From CAZDKO01 sp964506075 [NCBI: uncultured bacterium] (lineage in GTDB: Bacteria > CAZDME01 > JAYEMH01), in assembly GCA_964506075.1 (NCBI GenBank), contig CAZDKO010000004.1:1-64000 (forward strand): 64,000 bases of DNA, written 5' to 3'. Below are positions 52,128-61,106 of the stretch, in pieces. Position 1 is the first letter of the stretch, and each line of letters starts with the position of its first letter. The notes beneath the pieces are model-generated. The model did no database searches. It was not told where the DNA came from and was given only the letters and a program-made list of their open reading frames with translations. The translations under genes and the position numbers were made by a program.

Positions 52128-53021
52128 CTAACAGATTTTTTTAAGACAGGTAACGTTAACCCCGACTGCCAGAGGACTATTTTTGAAAATTTCTGATTCA
52201 TAAAAAGCTATAGTCGCCAGTGGTTTATTAATGGCTACCCAGCAATCCTTCAATCCTCCTAAAAACAGGCGGATGATTTTGGGTTGACTGTTATTCTTTA
52301 TAGATGTCTGACGGTCCCGGCAGGAATCCATTGTTTCTTTCCCGAAAAAAAACAAAATAAAATCTTTGACCACGTATAAGGAAAAATACGTTAAAACCTG
52401 TCCAAAAGCGTGCTTGCTGTATCTTTTCCTGTTTATTTTGAAACCAGCTTTTTCCAAAAGATTAAATAATTCTTTAGATGATAATTTCTGGATGTGCCCG
52501 ACGTGTTTTCGGGTCAATCTGTTTGCTCCCACCCAGAAAAATGGAGTATACCAGTTACCTTCGCAGGGAACGTAAGCGTGAAATGTTCCGCCCGGCTTCA
52601 AAACGCGGAATATCTCGTTTAAAACAACGAGTACATCATTTACGTGTTCCAACACGTCAATGACAACGACTATGTCAAAACTATCGTTGTCATAAGGCAG
52701 TTTTTCGGCGGCGGATACTTTATATTCAACTTTTCCCCCGGATTTTTTCTCGGCATTAGCGATATAAAGATTGCTTAAATCGCAGCCATAGCAGTCAAGC
52801 TCTCCTCTGGCTGATTTAACCGCCTGGATAAACCCGCCGCTTCCACACCCTACTTCCAGAACTTTTCCCTTCCTGACTTTACTGATGCCTTCCAGGAAAC
52901 GTAAGAGCCTCGTCCGAGCCAGGGTTTTAGTACCGAAGGCAGCTTCGGGAGTACCCATTTCATATTTCTCATAATCGTAATAGTCGTCCCGCTTAATATC
53001 ATTCATAATTAAAGTATCCAT
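52128..53021 (-). CDS. Class I SAM-dependent methyltransferase (Methyltransf_11 type)
   Basis: The 297-residue product has VLEVGCGSGGF at about 55-65, the strand-2 acidic residue in YGCDLSNLY, VVVIDVLEHVNDVL at about 113-126 and FRVLKPGGTFHAYVP. The C-terminal half has a hydrophobic stretch (VLTYFSLYVVKDFILFFFG), suggesting membrane contact as in lipid-linked glycan methyltransferases. The ATG follows AAGGAAATA and shares one base with the stop of the upstream GT-C-like gene (TAATG). It lies between the two giant paralogues and could methylate their shared substrate, by inference only. Confidence 0.85.
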   Translation of the reverse strand: MDTLIMNDIKRDDYYDYEKYEMGTPEAAFGTKTLARTRLLRFLEGISKVRKGKVLEVGCGSGGFIQAVKSARGELDCYGCDLSNLYIANAEKKSGGKVEYKVSAAEKLPYDNDSFDIVVVIDVLEHVNDVLVVLNEIFRVLKPGGTFHAYVPCEGNWYTPFFWVGANRLTRKHVGHIQKLSSKELFNLLEKAGFKINRKRYSKHAFGQVLTYFSLYVVKDFILFFFGKETMDSCRDRQTSIKNNSQPKIIRLFLGGLKDCWVAINKPLATIAFYESEIFKNSPLAVGVNVTCLKKIC

Positions 53022-55897
53022 TATTTCCTTTTCCGTCTATTGATTATAAAACATCCCAGACAAAAAACGAAGGCTAAAAAAGCGATAATAAATCCAGTTT
53101 CAAATAACCTTTGCGGAAAATATTCAATAAGCACCTGAAAATTTTCTGTCCCTTTCATATCCCCAGGTAATTCAACCCACCAGGCGTTAGCAAAACCGTT
53201 AACCTGGAGATGTTTTTCTAACGCCTTAATTTTCCCCCTGTTTTTCCAAGCATTTATCAGCGCTGAAGAATATCGCCGGACTTCATTTACAGGTTTTTTT
53301 TCATCCGGCTTTTTAATAAAAGCTTTCCAATCCGGGTGGTAACGTTCGTTAAATACTAATATAAAAGGGGTTTCGGATTCTACATTAACGATAAATCTGG
53401 TCGGATTTATCTTCTTGTATTGCACTTCAGGTTTTTTTTCCGCCCCGTTTATTTTAAGTTTCTTCTCCAGACGGTATATTTTCTCCGGACTCCTGGTTAA
53501 GACAACTTCGTTTTCGGCCTGATGGTTTATCTGGATAATGGCTCTTTGATTGGTCGGTATAATTAAAGGATATAATATAGAAGTGGAACTCATTTTGGCC
53601 CGGCCGGTATCCCACCAGACGTCAATGATATCGGCGGCCGGTTCACCGTCGGTATAAATACCCCCTATTTCTAAAGGTTTCTCTCCAGTTTTTATGTAAA
53701 CTAAAGTTGAGTTGTATGCTCCGTGGTCTCCCGAACTTCCTTCCGGAAAACCGTAAGGACATTCTGACACCGAATTAAAAACAAACATATCCGGCTCACC
53801 CTTACCGTTACAGTTTATCACTCCTTTTGAACCGGCGTAAGCCCTGGCTTGATAAGTCGGAGCTGAAGTTATATTTTTCCAGTCAAACTGGTTTTCCCAA
53901 CCGTCACTGACAGAAATGCAAATTTTTAACTCCGGCATGGATATTCTTTCGGTAATGATCCCGGAGATAAAGTCACCGGATATCTTTTTATCTTCAGGAA
54001 ATAAATAGGCAGCTTGGGTATTAAAATCTTTATCCGAAACCATAGTCGCCAGATAATTCAGGCTGCCGTCAACATCAATAACATCTTCCGTTGCATATAT
54101 GTGTGGCGAATTAGCGCTGTTTCTGTAGAAATCCCATCTACCGAAACTTTTTTCTAAAGAGATACCTTCCTGTTTAGCAATTCTTTCTCTGACGAATTCC
54201 GGGGAATCAGTATCCCCGGCCCAGTCATATAGAAAGTCGTTTCTATGTAAGACATAACGAATATTCAACAAAGAAAGGATCCTGGAAACGTGAGGTGTGG
54301 TTTTATTGTAAAGGGCGGAAATAAAAGCCTGATATACTTTATCGATTGAATGAGGTGGTGACATTCCTTCTCCGTATTGCCTGAAAATTAAACCTTTATC
54401 AAAAATTCTCCAGGTAATATCATAAGCTGCTCCATATCCCCACTCATAGGCATTGGCTTTGTCATCAGGCAAAAGAACGATGTTAAATTCATCATCAATA
54501 TCATTAATCCAATCTGTGGCCTGAAACAGGTAATCCGGGTATTTTTGATGAAAGCCCGGTAAAGTCTTTCGTTCTTCGGTTGTAGGAAGCATCTTCCCCA
54601 GAATAAAAGCGTAATTATAAACTAAGGTCAGAACGATAATACAAACAACACAAAAAACGGAAATATTTTTTTTGTTCCGCTGATAAAAATATTCATAAAT
54701 TTCTCCGCAGGTTATAGCGGCTAAGAACGAATAACCCAGAATTATAAATAAACCGAATTTCTGCCACGGGGCACGATATACCCAGAATCCGGGTATGTGT
54801 TTAAATAACCAAAGGAAAACATTTCCCAAAGGAGGATGGATACCTTTTCCGATAAAAACAGCCAGAAGAGTTAAAATACCGAAAAATATGATATAACGGT
54901 TTCGGGATAAAAATATGGCGGAAAAAGCTAAAATTGGAAATATAAAACTAAGAACAATAAGGATTCCGTTATGTTGATAATTCGGGAAAAAAGGCATGTA
55001 GGGTTCGCCTTTGAAACCGTCGAACCAGACAGCATCACCATACATCCTTATTACGTTTAAAAAGCTGTTATATCGGCTGGTAGATTCCAGAAGCTCAGCC
55101 AGATTAAAAACTTTAAAACCTTCCTCTGTAGAAAGATAGCCGGATTTGATTACATAGTTTCCTATGGGTAAAATCCAGTACAGGTTAATTAAAATAAACA
55201 CTGTGGCTATAATCCCCACTATCTTGAAATCTCTGGCAATTTCTTTCGTCCCTTTTCTTTTATTAATTAAATATAAGAAATGGCATAAAGCAACACTAGC
55301 TATACTTATAGGCAATATCCCTATAACTGCCATATTACTGGCTAACCCGGAACCCAACCAAGAAAAAATAGCTGTATAACCGGCCACAGATCTAATAGAA
55401 ATTTCTCTTTCGAAAGCCCTTATTAAAACACCTAATAACAGTGGGATAACTATTGCCCCGGATAATTCACCGCTGCGGGCTATCATCCAGATATGCAGCT
55501 GGTAAAAATTAACCATATAAAAGAGTACGGCAAAAAGACGGATAACCCTTGACTTTAAATCGTCACCTTTAATCAAAGAGGATATAAAATAATACATTGC
55601 CAGACCACTAATCGAATACCAGAGAACAAAATAAATCCTCTGGACAACTCCCAGGGGGAAACCCATGGCTTTAAATAAAGCCTGCGTGGCGGTAAAGGTG
55701 TAAAGACCGGATAACATTGCAGAATAATCCGAACCGCCTAAAAGAAGATTCCAGGTAAAAGTTCTAAGAAAGAACTGTTTAACCGGAAAGAGGGGCATAT
55801 CAAAATCTACCCCGCCAATTAGAAAACCCCTCTTAAACCATAAAAGAGGGATTAAACCTAAAATAAATACGGCTATTAAACCCCACTTTTTCTTCAT
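53021..55897 (-). CDS. GT-C-like membrane protein, shorter paralogue of the 1317-residue protein
   Basis: The 958-residue product has GGVDFDMPLFPVKQF near residue 28, a membrane region to about 440, then a periplasmic domain with GKMLPTTEERKTLPGFHQKYP and FRQYGEGMSPPHSIDKVY. Each of these is nearly the same in the 1317-residue protein (RMLPTTEERQVLPGFHQDYP, FRQYGEGMAPPRSLDNLY). It lacks the two Ca-loop domains and the in-frame palindromic repeat. A helix near 925-950 anchors the C-terminus. It is coupled to the GT9 gene upstream by ATGA. A periplasmic sugar-transfer role is inferred from the family. Confidence 0.75.
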   Translation of the reverse strand: MKKKWGLIAVFILGLIPLLWFKRGFLIGGVDFDMPLFPVKQFFLRTFTWNLLLGGSDYSAMLSGLYTFTATQALFKAMGFPLGVVQRIYFVLWYSISGLAMYYFISSLIKGDDLKSRVIRLFAVLFYMVNFYQLHIWMIARSGELSGAIVIPLLLGVLIRAFEREISIRSVAGYTAIFSWLGSGLASNMAVIGILPISIASVALCHFLYLINKRKGTKEIARDFKIVGIIATVFILINLYWILPIGNYVIKSGYLSTEEGFKVFNLAELLESTSRYNSFLNVIRMYGDAVWFDGFKGEPYMPFFPNYQHNGILIVLSFIFPILAFSAIFLSRNRYIIFFGILTLLAVFIGKGIHPPLGNVFLWLFKHIPGFWVYRAPWQKFGLFIILGYSFLAAITCGEIYEYFYQRNKKNISVFCVVCIIVLTLVYNYAFILGKMLPTTEERKTLPGFHQKYPDYLFQATDWINDIDDEFNIVLLPDDKANAYEWGYGAAYDITWRIFDKGLIFRQYGEGMSPPHSIDKVYQAFISALYNKTTPHVSRILSLLNIRYVLHRNDFLYDWAGDTDSPEFVRERIAKQEGISLEKSFGRWDFYRNSANSPHIYATEDVIDVDGSLNYLATMVSDKDFNTQAAYLFPEDKKISGDFISGIITERISMPELKICISVSDGWENQFDWKNITSAPTYQARAYAGSKGVINCNGKGEPDMFVFNSVSECPYGFPEGSSGDHGAYNSTLVYIKTGEKPLEIGGIYTDGEPAADIIDVWWDTGRAKMSSTSILYPLIIPTNQRAIIQINHQAENEVVLTRSPEKIYRLEKKLKINGAEKKPEVQYKKINPTRFIVNVESETPFILVFNERYHPDWKAFIKKPDEKKPVNEVRRYSSALINAWKNRGKIKALEKHLQVNGFANAWWVELPGDMKGTENFQVLIEYFPQRLFETGFIIAFLAFVFCLGCFIINRRKRK

Positions 55898-56865
55898 TGT
55901 CCGTCCTGACTAAAATAACCTGATTTTTTAAAAACATTCATTAATAAATCCGTCACCTTCCCGGAAGTAAAACTTTCGGCGTTAAGCCCTTCCACTACTC
56001 CGACCCTGGGTTTTCTCTCATCCAAGGTATTTTTAATATGGCATAATAAAACCAGAGGGACGTTAACGGCGCTGGCAAGATAAGCTACGGCCGAGTCGAT
56101 GGTAACCGCAGCTTTACATTTTTTAAGTAGTGCGGCGGTACTTAAAATTCCCATTTCTTTTTCTCCGTTTCTGTAAGAACTGAAAACATAGCCTTCGTCC
56201 AAAGACTCGGTCTCCAGCGTCTGCTGGAGCTGATATGATTTCCGGTCATGGAAAAGTATAAATTTAAAGCCGAATCTCTTGTGCAATTCTTCGGTAAAGG
56301 GTTTTACTTCCTTTAACCACCAGGTGCGCGGTCCAGCGTTACTGGGCATAGTATGCAGAGCAATTAAATCGGTATTCTCTAAATTATGCCGTTTAAGAAA
56401 AGATAAAGCTTCTTTTTCATGCTGTTCTTGAGGGAAAACGTCATAATTAAAATCTTCCAACTTGACTTTTAGCTCGTAGGCAATCCGGTCGATCCGGTGT
56501 CCAGGTAAAAAGGGAATTTTCTTTTCGATAAATTCCGGCAGGTACTGCTGATGGATAATGAATATTTTATCTGCTTTAATCTCTCTGGCTAATTCCTGTG
56601 CCTCTTTTTTTATCAAAGGATAATCTTTAAGATAAAATATAACCGGGTTCCAGAATTGAGGGTGAAAGGTAAACTTTGAAGCGAAAACCTTGGTAACGTA
56701 CACGTTGGTTGACCATAAATCTTTGATGGCACCATACTCACCCGTGACTAAAAGATATATTTCGGTTTCGGGCTGACTTTTTTTAAGTGCCCTCACTGAA
56801 GGCGTCATCATAATATTATCTCCGATACCGTGATGATTAACGATAAGAATTTTATTTTTTCCCAT
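55894..56865 (-). CDS. Glycosyltransferase family 9 (heptosyltransferase-like)
   Basis: The 323-residue product has the GT9 start KILIVNHHGIGDNIMMTPSVRALK (5-28, with the GxGD acceptor loop). TWWLKEVKPFTEEL lies in the middle and TIDSAVAYLASAVNVPLVLL at about 254-273 is the donor-site D-S-x2-x2-A motif. Classical members are the ADP-heptose transferases of LPS core; others work on capsules. The gene overlaps the methyltransferase before it by 14 bases. The donor here need not be heptose, since no heptose-synthesis gene is present in the window. Confidence 0.85.
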   Translation of the reverse strand: MGKNKILIVNHHGIGDNIMMTPSVRALKKSQPETEIYLLVTGEYGAIKDLWSTNVYVTKVFASKFTFHPQFWNPVIFYLKDYPLIKKEAQELAREIKADKIFIIHQQYLPEFIEKKIPFLPGHRIDRIAYELKVKLEDFNYDVFPQEQHEKEALSFLKRHNLENTDLIALHTMPSNAGPRTWWLKEVKPFTEELHKRFGFKFILFHDRKSYQLQQTLETESLDEGYVFSSYRNGEKEMGILSTAALLKKCKAAVTIDSAVAYLASAVNVPLVLLCHIKNTLDERKPRVGVVEGLNAESFTSGKVTDLLMNVFKKSGYFSQDGQ

Positions 56866-57781
56866 TTTTTCTCAAAAGAACGTTTAAGGCAACGCCCGTT
56901 TTTTCGTGTCTGAGACTAAAATCTCTGTTTTCTATTTTCCACCAGAGCTTCTCTCCGAACCTACCCATAAGTTCCTTATTGAAAATCATCTGTAATAATT
57001 TAGGAAGTTTACCGGTACAGTAAATGTCTTCGGTCCTGAATCTATCGCGGCCAAAAAGTTTTATTAAGTCTTCCTCTGAGTAATGACGGAGATGTCCTAT
57101 CTGTTTATCGTGTATCTTGTAGGGAAAGCGGAGCAGCGGAGACATCCTGGCAAAATCGTTGGGGACGTTAACGAAAAGCCTGCCTCCTGGTTTAAGAACT
57201 CTAAAAACTTCGGTGGCCGCCTGCTTATCATTGACAATATGCTCTAAGACGGCAATAGAACTGAGTCTGGAAAACGTCTCGTCTTTAAAAGGCAGGTTCT
57301 CCGCATAGCATAAAACGAAAAAGGTAAGATGTTCGACCTTCTGGAGACGGGCAAAATGCCTGGCTTTCTTCATAGCCACCAGAGAAGAGTCTGTCCCGAT
57401 GGAAAATAAACCTTTCTTAGCCGCTTCGATAACCGTGTAACCGGAACCGCCTACGCCGATGTCAAGATAGAATTCACCGCGGCAATCCGGCATTTTTCCG
57501 ATATTAAGAGCCTCGAATATTCTTTTTATATAGCTCCGTCTCCAGGCAAGCAGCTCATAATCCGTAAATTTACTAAAATGTTCGTCAAAATATTTTTCCT
57601 GATGGTCATGTTGTTTTCTCTCCTCCGGATTTTCCGCCATCATCACCGGGATACCGTCAATAACCGGATAACGACCGACACATCCCCGGCAAACTAGAAA
57701 TTCATTATTATACTCAACTTCGGCTTTACACTTCGGACAGATTAAAACATTAAAAAATTTATCAATATTTAAACGATTCAT
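56852..57781 (-). CDS. Methyltransferase with N-terminal Trm112-like zinc ribbon
   Basis: The 309-residue product opens with a zinc ribbon: C15-x2-C18 and C31-x2-C34 around VEYNNEF, ending GRYPVIDGIPVMM as in Trm112/YcaR. A class I methyltransferase domain follows, with YLDIGVGGSGYTVIEAA, IGTDSSLVAM, and RLSSIAVLEHIVNDKQAA. The fused layout is common in glycan and lipid methyltransferases. The substrate is unknown. It is co-transcribed with the B12-radical SAM gene two bases upstream. Confidence 0.85.
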   Translation of the reverse strand: MNRLNIDKFFNVLICPKCKAEVEYNNEFLVCRGCVGRYPVIDGIPVMMAENPEERKQHDHQEKYFDEHFSKFTDYELLAWRRSYIKRIFEALNIGKMPDCRGEFYLDIGVGGSGYTVIEAAKKGLFSIGTDSSLVAMKKARHFARLQKVEHLTFFVLCYAENLPFKDETFSRLSSIAVLEHIVNDKQAATEVFRVLKPGGRLFVNVPNDFARMSPLLRFPYKIHDKQIGHLRHYSEEDLIKLFGRDRFRTEDIYCTGKLPKLLQMIFNKELMGRFGEKLWWKIENRDFSLRHEKTGVALNVLLRKNGKK

Positions 57782-57782
57782 T

Positions 57783-59297
57783 CTAATCCTTTTTCGGATT
57801 TACTTTTGCCTTTTTCTTTAAAAAATACCATATCACTTTTTTAAAAGGGTCCAACTGCATGAAACTGGTGCCGGTTCTCATATTTAACATCAGTTTTATA
57901 CCCGGCATTAAAATTAAAGGGAGTTTATTAAAATGCCTGTATAAAGACGTATTTATAAGGAAATTAACAAACCCTTTAGGCATTAAAGGTATAGAAGTAA
58001 AAAACAAAGCATACCTTTCAAAGTTATTTGTTTTCTTCGTCTTTTTGTAATAAGTAGTATATACGGGAAATTCGCCTTTATCAATTTTGTTTTTATCATC
58101 TTCTTTTAGTATTCCTGCTTTAATAGCCAGATCCACAATTTCGGTTTGGGGTGAATAGATTAAACTGTAAGTATCTATTATTTTAGGGCGAGCCTCATTA
58201 TAAAGCCTGACAGCCGCTTCTATCTCTGAATCGGTTTCATAGGGAAAATTAAAAATATGGTTAAAAGAAAAATTAAGTTTCGCCTGCCGGCAAATTTTAG
58301 AAAAATTTATAATATCGCTGTTTGATTCATATCGGTTAAGGAAAGCCTTCCGAAAGTTTTCGGAGCCGGATTGAATACCCACCATAACCAGCCGGCAATT
58401 GGCTGCTTTTAAGGCATAAGCCTGCTCTTGAGAAATAGTCTTAAGATGAGTAATACATAAGAAAGGGACGTTGATTTTTTCCCGGTATTCATCTAAAAAA
58501 GAATCCAGCCATTTTGAATTCATCGTAAAAACATCGTCATTGAAAATTAACGCTTTTATTTTATATTTTTCTTTAATAAATTCCAGTTCGGCGATAACGT
58601 TTCCGACACTTCTTTGCCTGATATACTTGGTATTTCCGGAACCGGAACAGAAAACTTTTCTTAAAGCGGCATTGGCACAGTAGGTGCAATTAAAAGGACA
58701 ACCTCTACTGGCGATAATAACCGGATAACGTTTGTAGAAAGAGGGCATCTTATCGTAAAAAAGGTCATAGTCAGGGAAGGGTATATCATCCAGGTTTAAC
58801 CCTAAAGATTTGAGCTCATTTTTAATTATTTTACCATTATTTTTGTACCATAGATTAGGCACATTAAGCTCTTTCGCCTTTTTATCTATATAATCAGCCA
58901 GCAGTAAAATGGACTCTTCAGCCTCACCGATACAAATCATATCGATGGACTCTTCATCGATGACGATATCAGGCACCAGAGTAGGATGAGGACCTCCGAA
59001 AATTACCGGTTTATCCGGATACTTTTTCTTAAGAATCCGGGATAAATTAAGCGCCCACTGATAATCCGCCGTCATCACCGAAAAACAAAATATATCGGTA
59101 TCTTCATCGACTTCGTCTAAAAGGTCTACTTTTTTTGTATCAATGGAACCCGGTGATAAAATACTTTTAAAAAATTTATTATCAAACGGGTTAAGGTCGA
59201 AAATTAAATCAACCTCATGCTCGGCGGTCTTAAGAACCCGGGAAAGATAGGCTACACCGGTACTAAAAGTTTCCCGGTAAAAAAAAGTAGCTTTCAT
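57783..59297 (-). CDS. B12-binding-domain radical SAM protein (copy 2)
   Basis: The 504-residue product has an N-terminal B12-binding-like region with GPHPTLVPD and IGEAEESILLL at about 102-133. The radical SAM motif is C200-x3-C204-x2-C207 in SRGCPFNCTYC. LIFNDDVFTMN and VMVGIQSGSENF belong to the barrel. It shares the design of the protein at 13491-14966 but not its close sequence. Such enzymes methylate unreactive carbons or rearrange C-C bonds. It lies between two methyltransferase genes, four bases from the small one downstream of it in coordinates, and probably works on the same unknown glycolipid or glycan. Confidence 0.85.
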   Translation of the reverse strand: MKATFFYRETFSTGVAYLSRVLKTAEHEVDLIFDLNPFDNKFFKSILSPGSIDTKKVDLLDEVDEDTDIFCFSVMTADYQWALNLSRILKKKYPDKPVIFGGPHPTLVPDIVIDEESIDMICIGEAEESILLLADYIDKKAKELNVPNLWYKNNGKIIKNELKSLGLNLDDIPFPDYDLFYDKMPSFYKRYPVIIASRGCPFNCTYCANAALRKVFCSGSGNTKYIRQRSVGNVIAELEFIKEKYKIKALIFNDDVFTMNSKWLDSFLDEYREKINVPFLCITHLKTISQEQAYALKAANCRLVMVGIQSGSENFRKAFLNRYESNSDIINFSKICRQAKLNFSFNHIFNFPYETDSEIEAAVRLYNEARPKIIDTYSLIYSPQTEIVDLAIKAGILKEDDKNKIDKGEFPVYTTYYKKTKKTNNFERYALFFTSIPLMPKGFVNFLINTSLYRHFNKLPLILMPGIKLMLNMRTGTSFMQLDPFKKVIWYFLKKKAKVNPKKD

Positions 59298-59301
59298 TGT
59301 C

Positions 59302-59916
59302 TCATTTCAATTCTGCTATCGCGTAGTTATAAGTTAAAAATTTATCAAAAAGGGGAATGTTTTCCACTACGTCCTCAAACTTATGACATAATTTCCTTAT
59401 GAATAAATTATTAATCGGATAAACCCGGCATTCAAAACAGCCGAATTCTGCTTCCGGAAAAATAGTGCTGACAATTCGCTTAAATTTACTCCTGGTGAAA
59501 TGTTGATGACCAAGCATCAGGGTCATATGTAAATAAAATATCGGGTTAAAACGATTGGCTTCAATGATTACTACGGTTCCTCCGCCGGCGGTTACTCTTT
59601 TAACTTCCCTTAAAGCTTTCCCGGGGTCATAAGCATGATGTAAAACATCTTTGACAAAAGTTACATCAAATTCACCGTTATTAAACGGCAGGGCACAGAT
59701 GTCGGCTTTCTGAAATCCCATTTTACTTTTTTTAATCTTTGGCCAATTAGAATGTTCATCTATATCAATCCCTATTATCTCCCTGGCATTTTCGGCTAAA
59801 AGAACCGTATCCCCGCCGTCTCCGCACCCAGCGTCTAAAACTTTCTGACTGTTTTTTATTTTTATGCCGATTTTATTCAAAAGAGTCATTCTGTAATCTA
59901 ATACAGGGTCAATCAT
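59302..59916 (-). CDS. Class I SAM-dependent methyltransferase, small
   Basis: The 204-residue product has VLDAGCGDGGDTVLL at about 26-40, IGIDIDEHSNW at about 48-58, and FVKDVLHHAYDPGKALREV followed by VTAGGGTVVIIEANRF. These are the motifs of the Methyltransf_11/25 group. It ends four bases before the start of the radical SAM gene. A 37-base gap separates it from the GT4 upstream. The substrate is unknown; the cluster suggests a sugar or lipid intermediate. Confidence 0.83.
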   Translation of the reverse strand: MIDPVLDYRMTLLNKIGIKIKNSQKVLDAGCGDGGDTVLLAENAREIIGIDIDEHSNWPKIKKSKMGFQKADICALPFNNGEFDVTFVKDVLHHAYDPGKALREVKRVTAGGGTVVIIEANRFNPIFYLHMTLMLGHQHFTRSKFKRIVSTIFPEAEFGCFECRVYPINNLFIRKLCHKFEDVVENIPLFDKFLTYNYAIAELK

Positions 59917-59953
59917 TTTTACCTCGCCTTAAATGTTTTTAAACTCTATACCG

Positions 59954-61102
59954 TTAATTTAATCGAGCAAAAGCTTTATTATAGATTTCTTCCCATTTTA
60001 ACCCGGAAGCATATTTTAAAGCATTCGTTCTGCATTTATTGTAAAAGTTAACATCCCTCAGCATCTTAAGAGCCGCGGCTACCAATTGCTCTTTATTGTA
60101 TTCTACGGCAATGCCCATTTCTAATCTTTCGATTTCCTCCGCTATCCAGGGGACTTTTGTGATTATAACCGGTAGACCACAAGCTAAATATATTTTTACT
60201 TTAGTAGGGTCGGCATAATAAGTAATATTACTCTGGTCATCCAGATAAGGAGCCAAAGCTATGCCGCCCTGCCAAAGATTTTTAACGAGTTTCTCTTGAG
60301 TCATGTAGCCGGAAAATTTAACCTTATTATTAAGGCCGTATTTATTTACCAGCTTTCTTAACTCCTCTTCATAAGGACCTGTCCCGATAATTTCCATAGC
60401 CACGTTATCTCTATATCTTACAATTTCAGCCATAGCTTCTACGGCAAGTTGGCATCCTTTATCGACACTGAGATAACTTACGAATATCAGTCTGTTCGGC
60501 GCTATGTTAGAAAAAATATCCGCTTTAATCTCTTCGACTTCAACACCGACAGGAACAATCATGTTTTTCTCTTTTTTCACTCTCTGTTTTTCTCTTAACG
60601 TCGCGATTCTGGATGAAATATTCCAGATACAATCCGCATGTCTGGCACAGAATCTATCTAAATAATGATAAAGATAATTAAGCATTACATTCCCGAATCG
60701 CCGCGGAGTATAATCAATTACGTAATAAACAACCTTTTCTACTACACCTAATTTCCGAAGGACTATTCCGCCAAAAGCATTTATGTTATCTATCCCGATA
60801 AAAAATATTTTTTTCTCACGGCGGTACCTGAAAACCAAAAAAATGTCAAAAAATAAATCCCGCATAAAAGAAATTAACCTTCTTTTTCTTCTTTTAACTA
60901 TTTTTTTATTAATTAGGTTACCACGGTCAAAATTTTCCAATAAAGTGTCGGTTATCAAACATTCTCTCAAGGGATGCGTTATATACAAAAAACTATATTT
61001 CTCATTTTCTAAATAATTTCTTAAGGCCTGAACCGGACCGTATATTTCTGTAACGTGAGCGGCAACGACAACCTTAATTTTATCCAGAGGAGGTATGGTC
61101 AT
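59954..61102 (-). CDS. Glycosyltransferase family 4 (right block, copy 1)
   Basis: The 382-residue product has a GT-B fold. IVPVGVEVEEI marks the domain linker at about 180-190. LIFVSYLSVDKGCQLAVEAM, KVKFSGYMTQEKLVKNL and GIALAPYLDDQSNITYYADPTKVKIYLACGLPVI follow; the last contains the DPTK-type donor loop. It is a paralogue of the next gene upstream (61107-62261) with the same DPxKxKxYLA signature. Both lie five bases apart or less and probably make successive linkages on one chain. The sugar is unknown. Confidence 0.87.
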   Translation of the reverse strand: MTIPPLDKIKVVVAAHVTEIYGPVQALRNYLENEKYSFLYITHPLRECLITDTLLENFDRGNLINKKIVKRRKRRLISFMRDLFFDIFLVFRYRREKKIFFIGIDNINAFGGIVLRKLGVVEKVVYYVIDYTPRRFGNVMLNYLYHYLDRFCARHADCIWNISSRIATLREKQRVKKEKNMIVPVGVEVEEIKADIFSNIAPNRLIFVSYLSVDKGCQLAVEAMAEIVRYRDNVAMEIIGTGPYEEELRKLVNKYGLNNKVKFSGYMTQEKLVKNLWQGGIALAPYLDDQSNITYYADPTKVKIYLACGLPVIITKVPWIAEEIERLEMGIAVEYNKEQLVAAALKMLRDVNFYNKCRTNALKYASGLKWEEIYNKAFARLN

Positions 61103-61106
61103 AACT

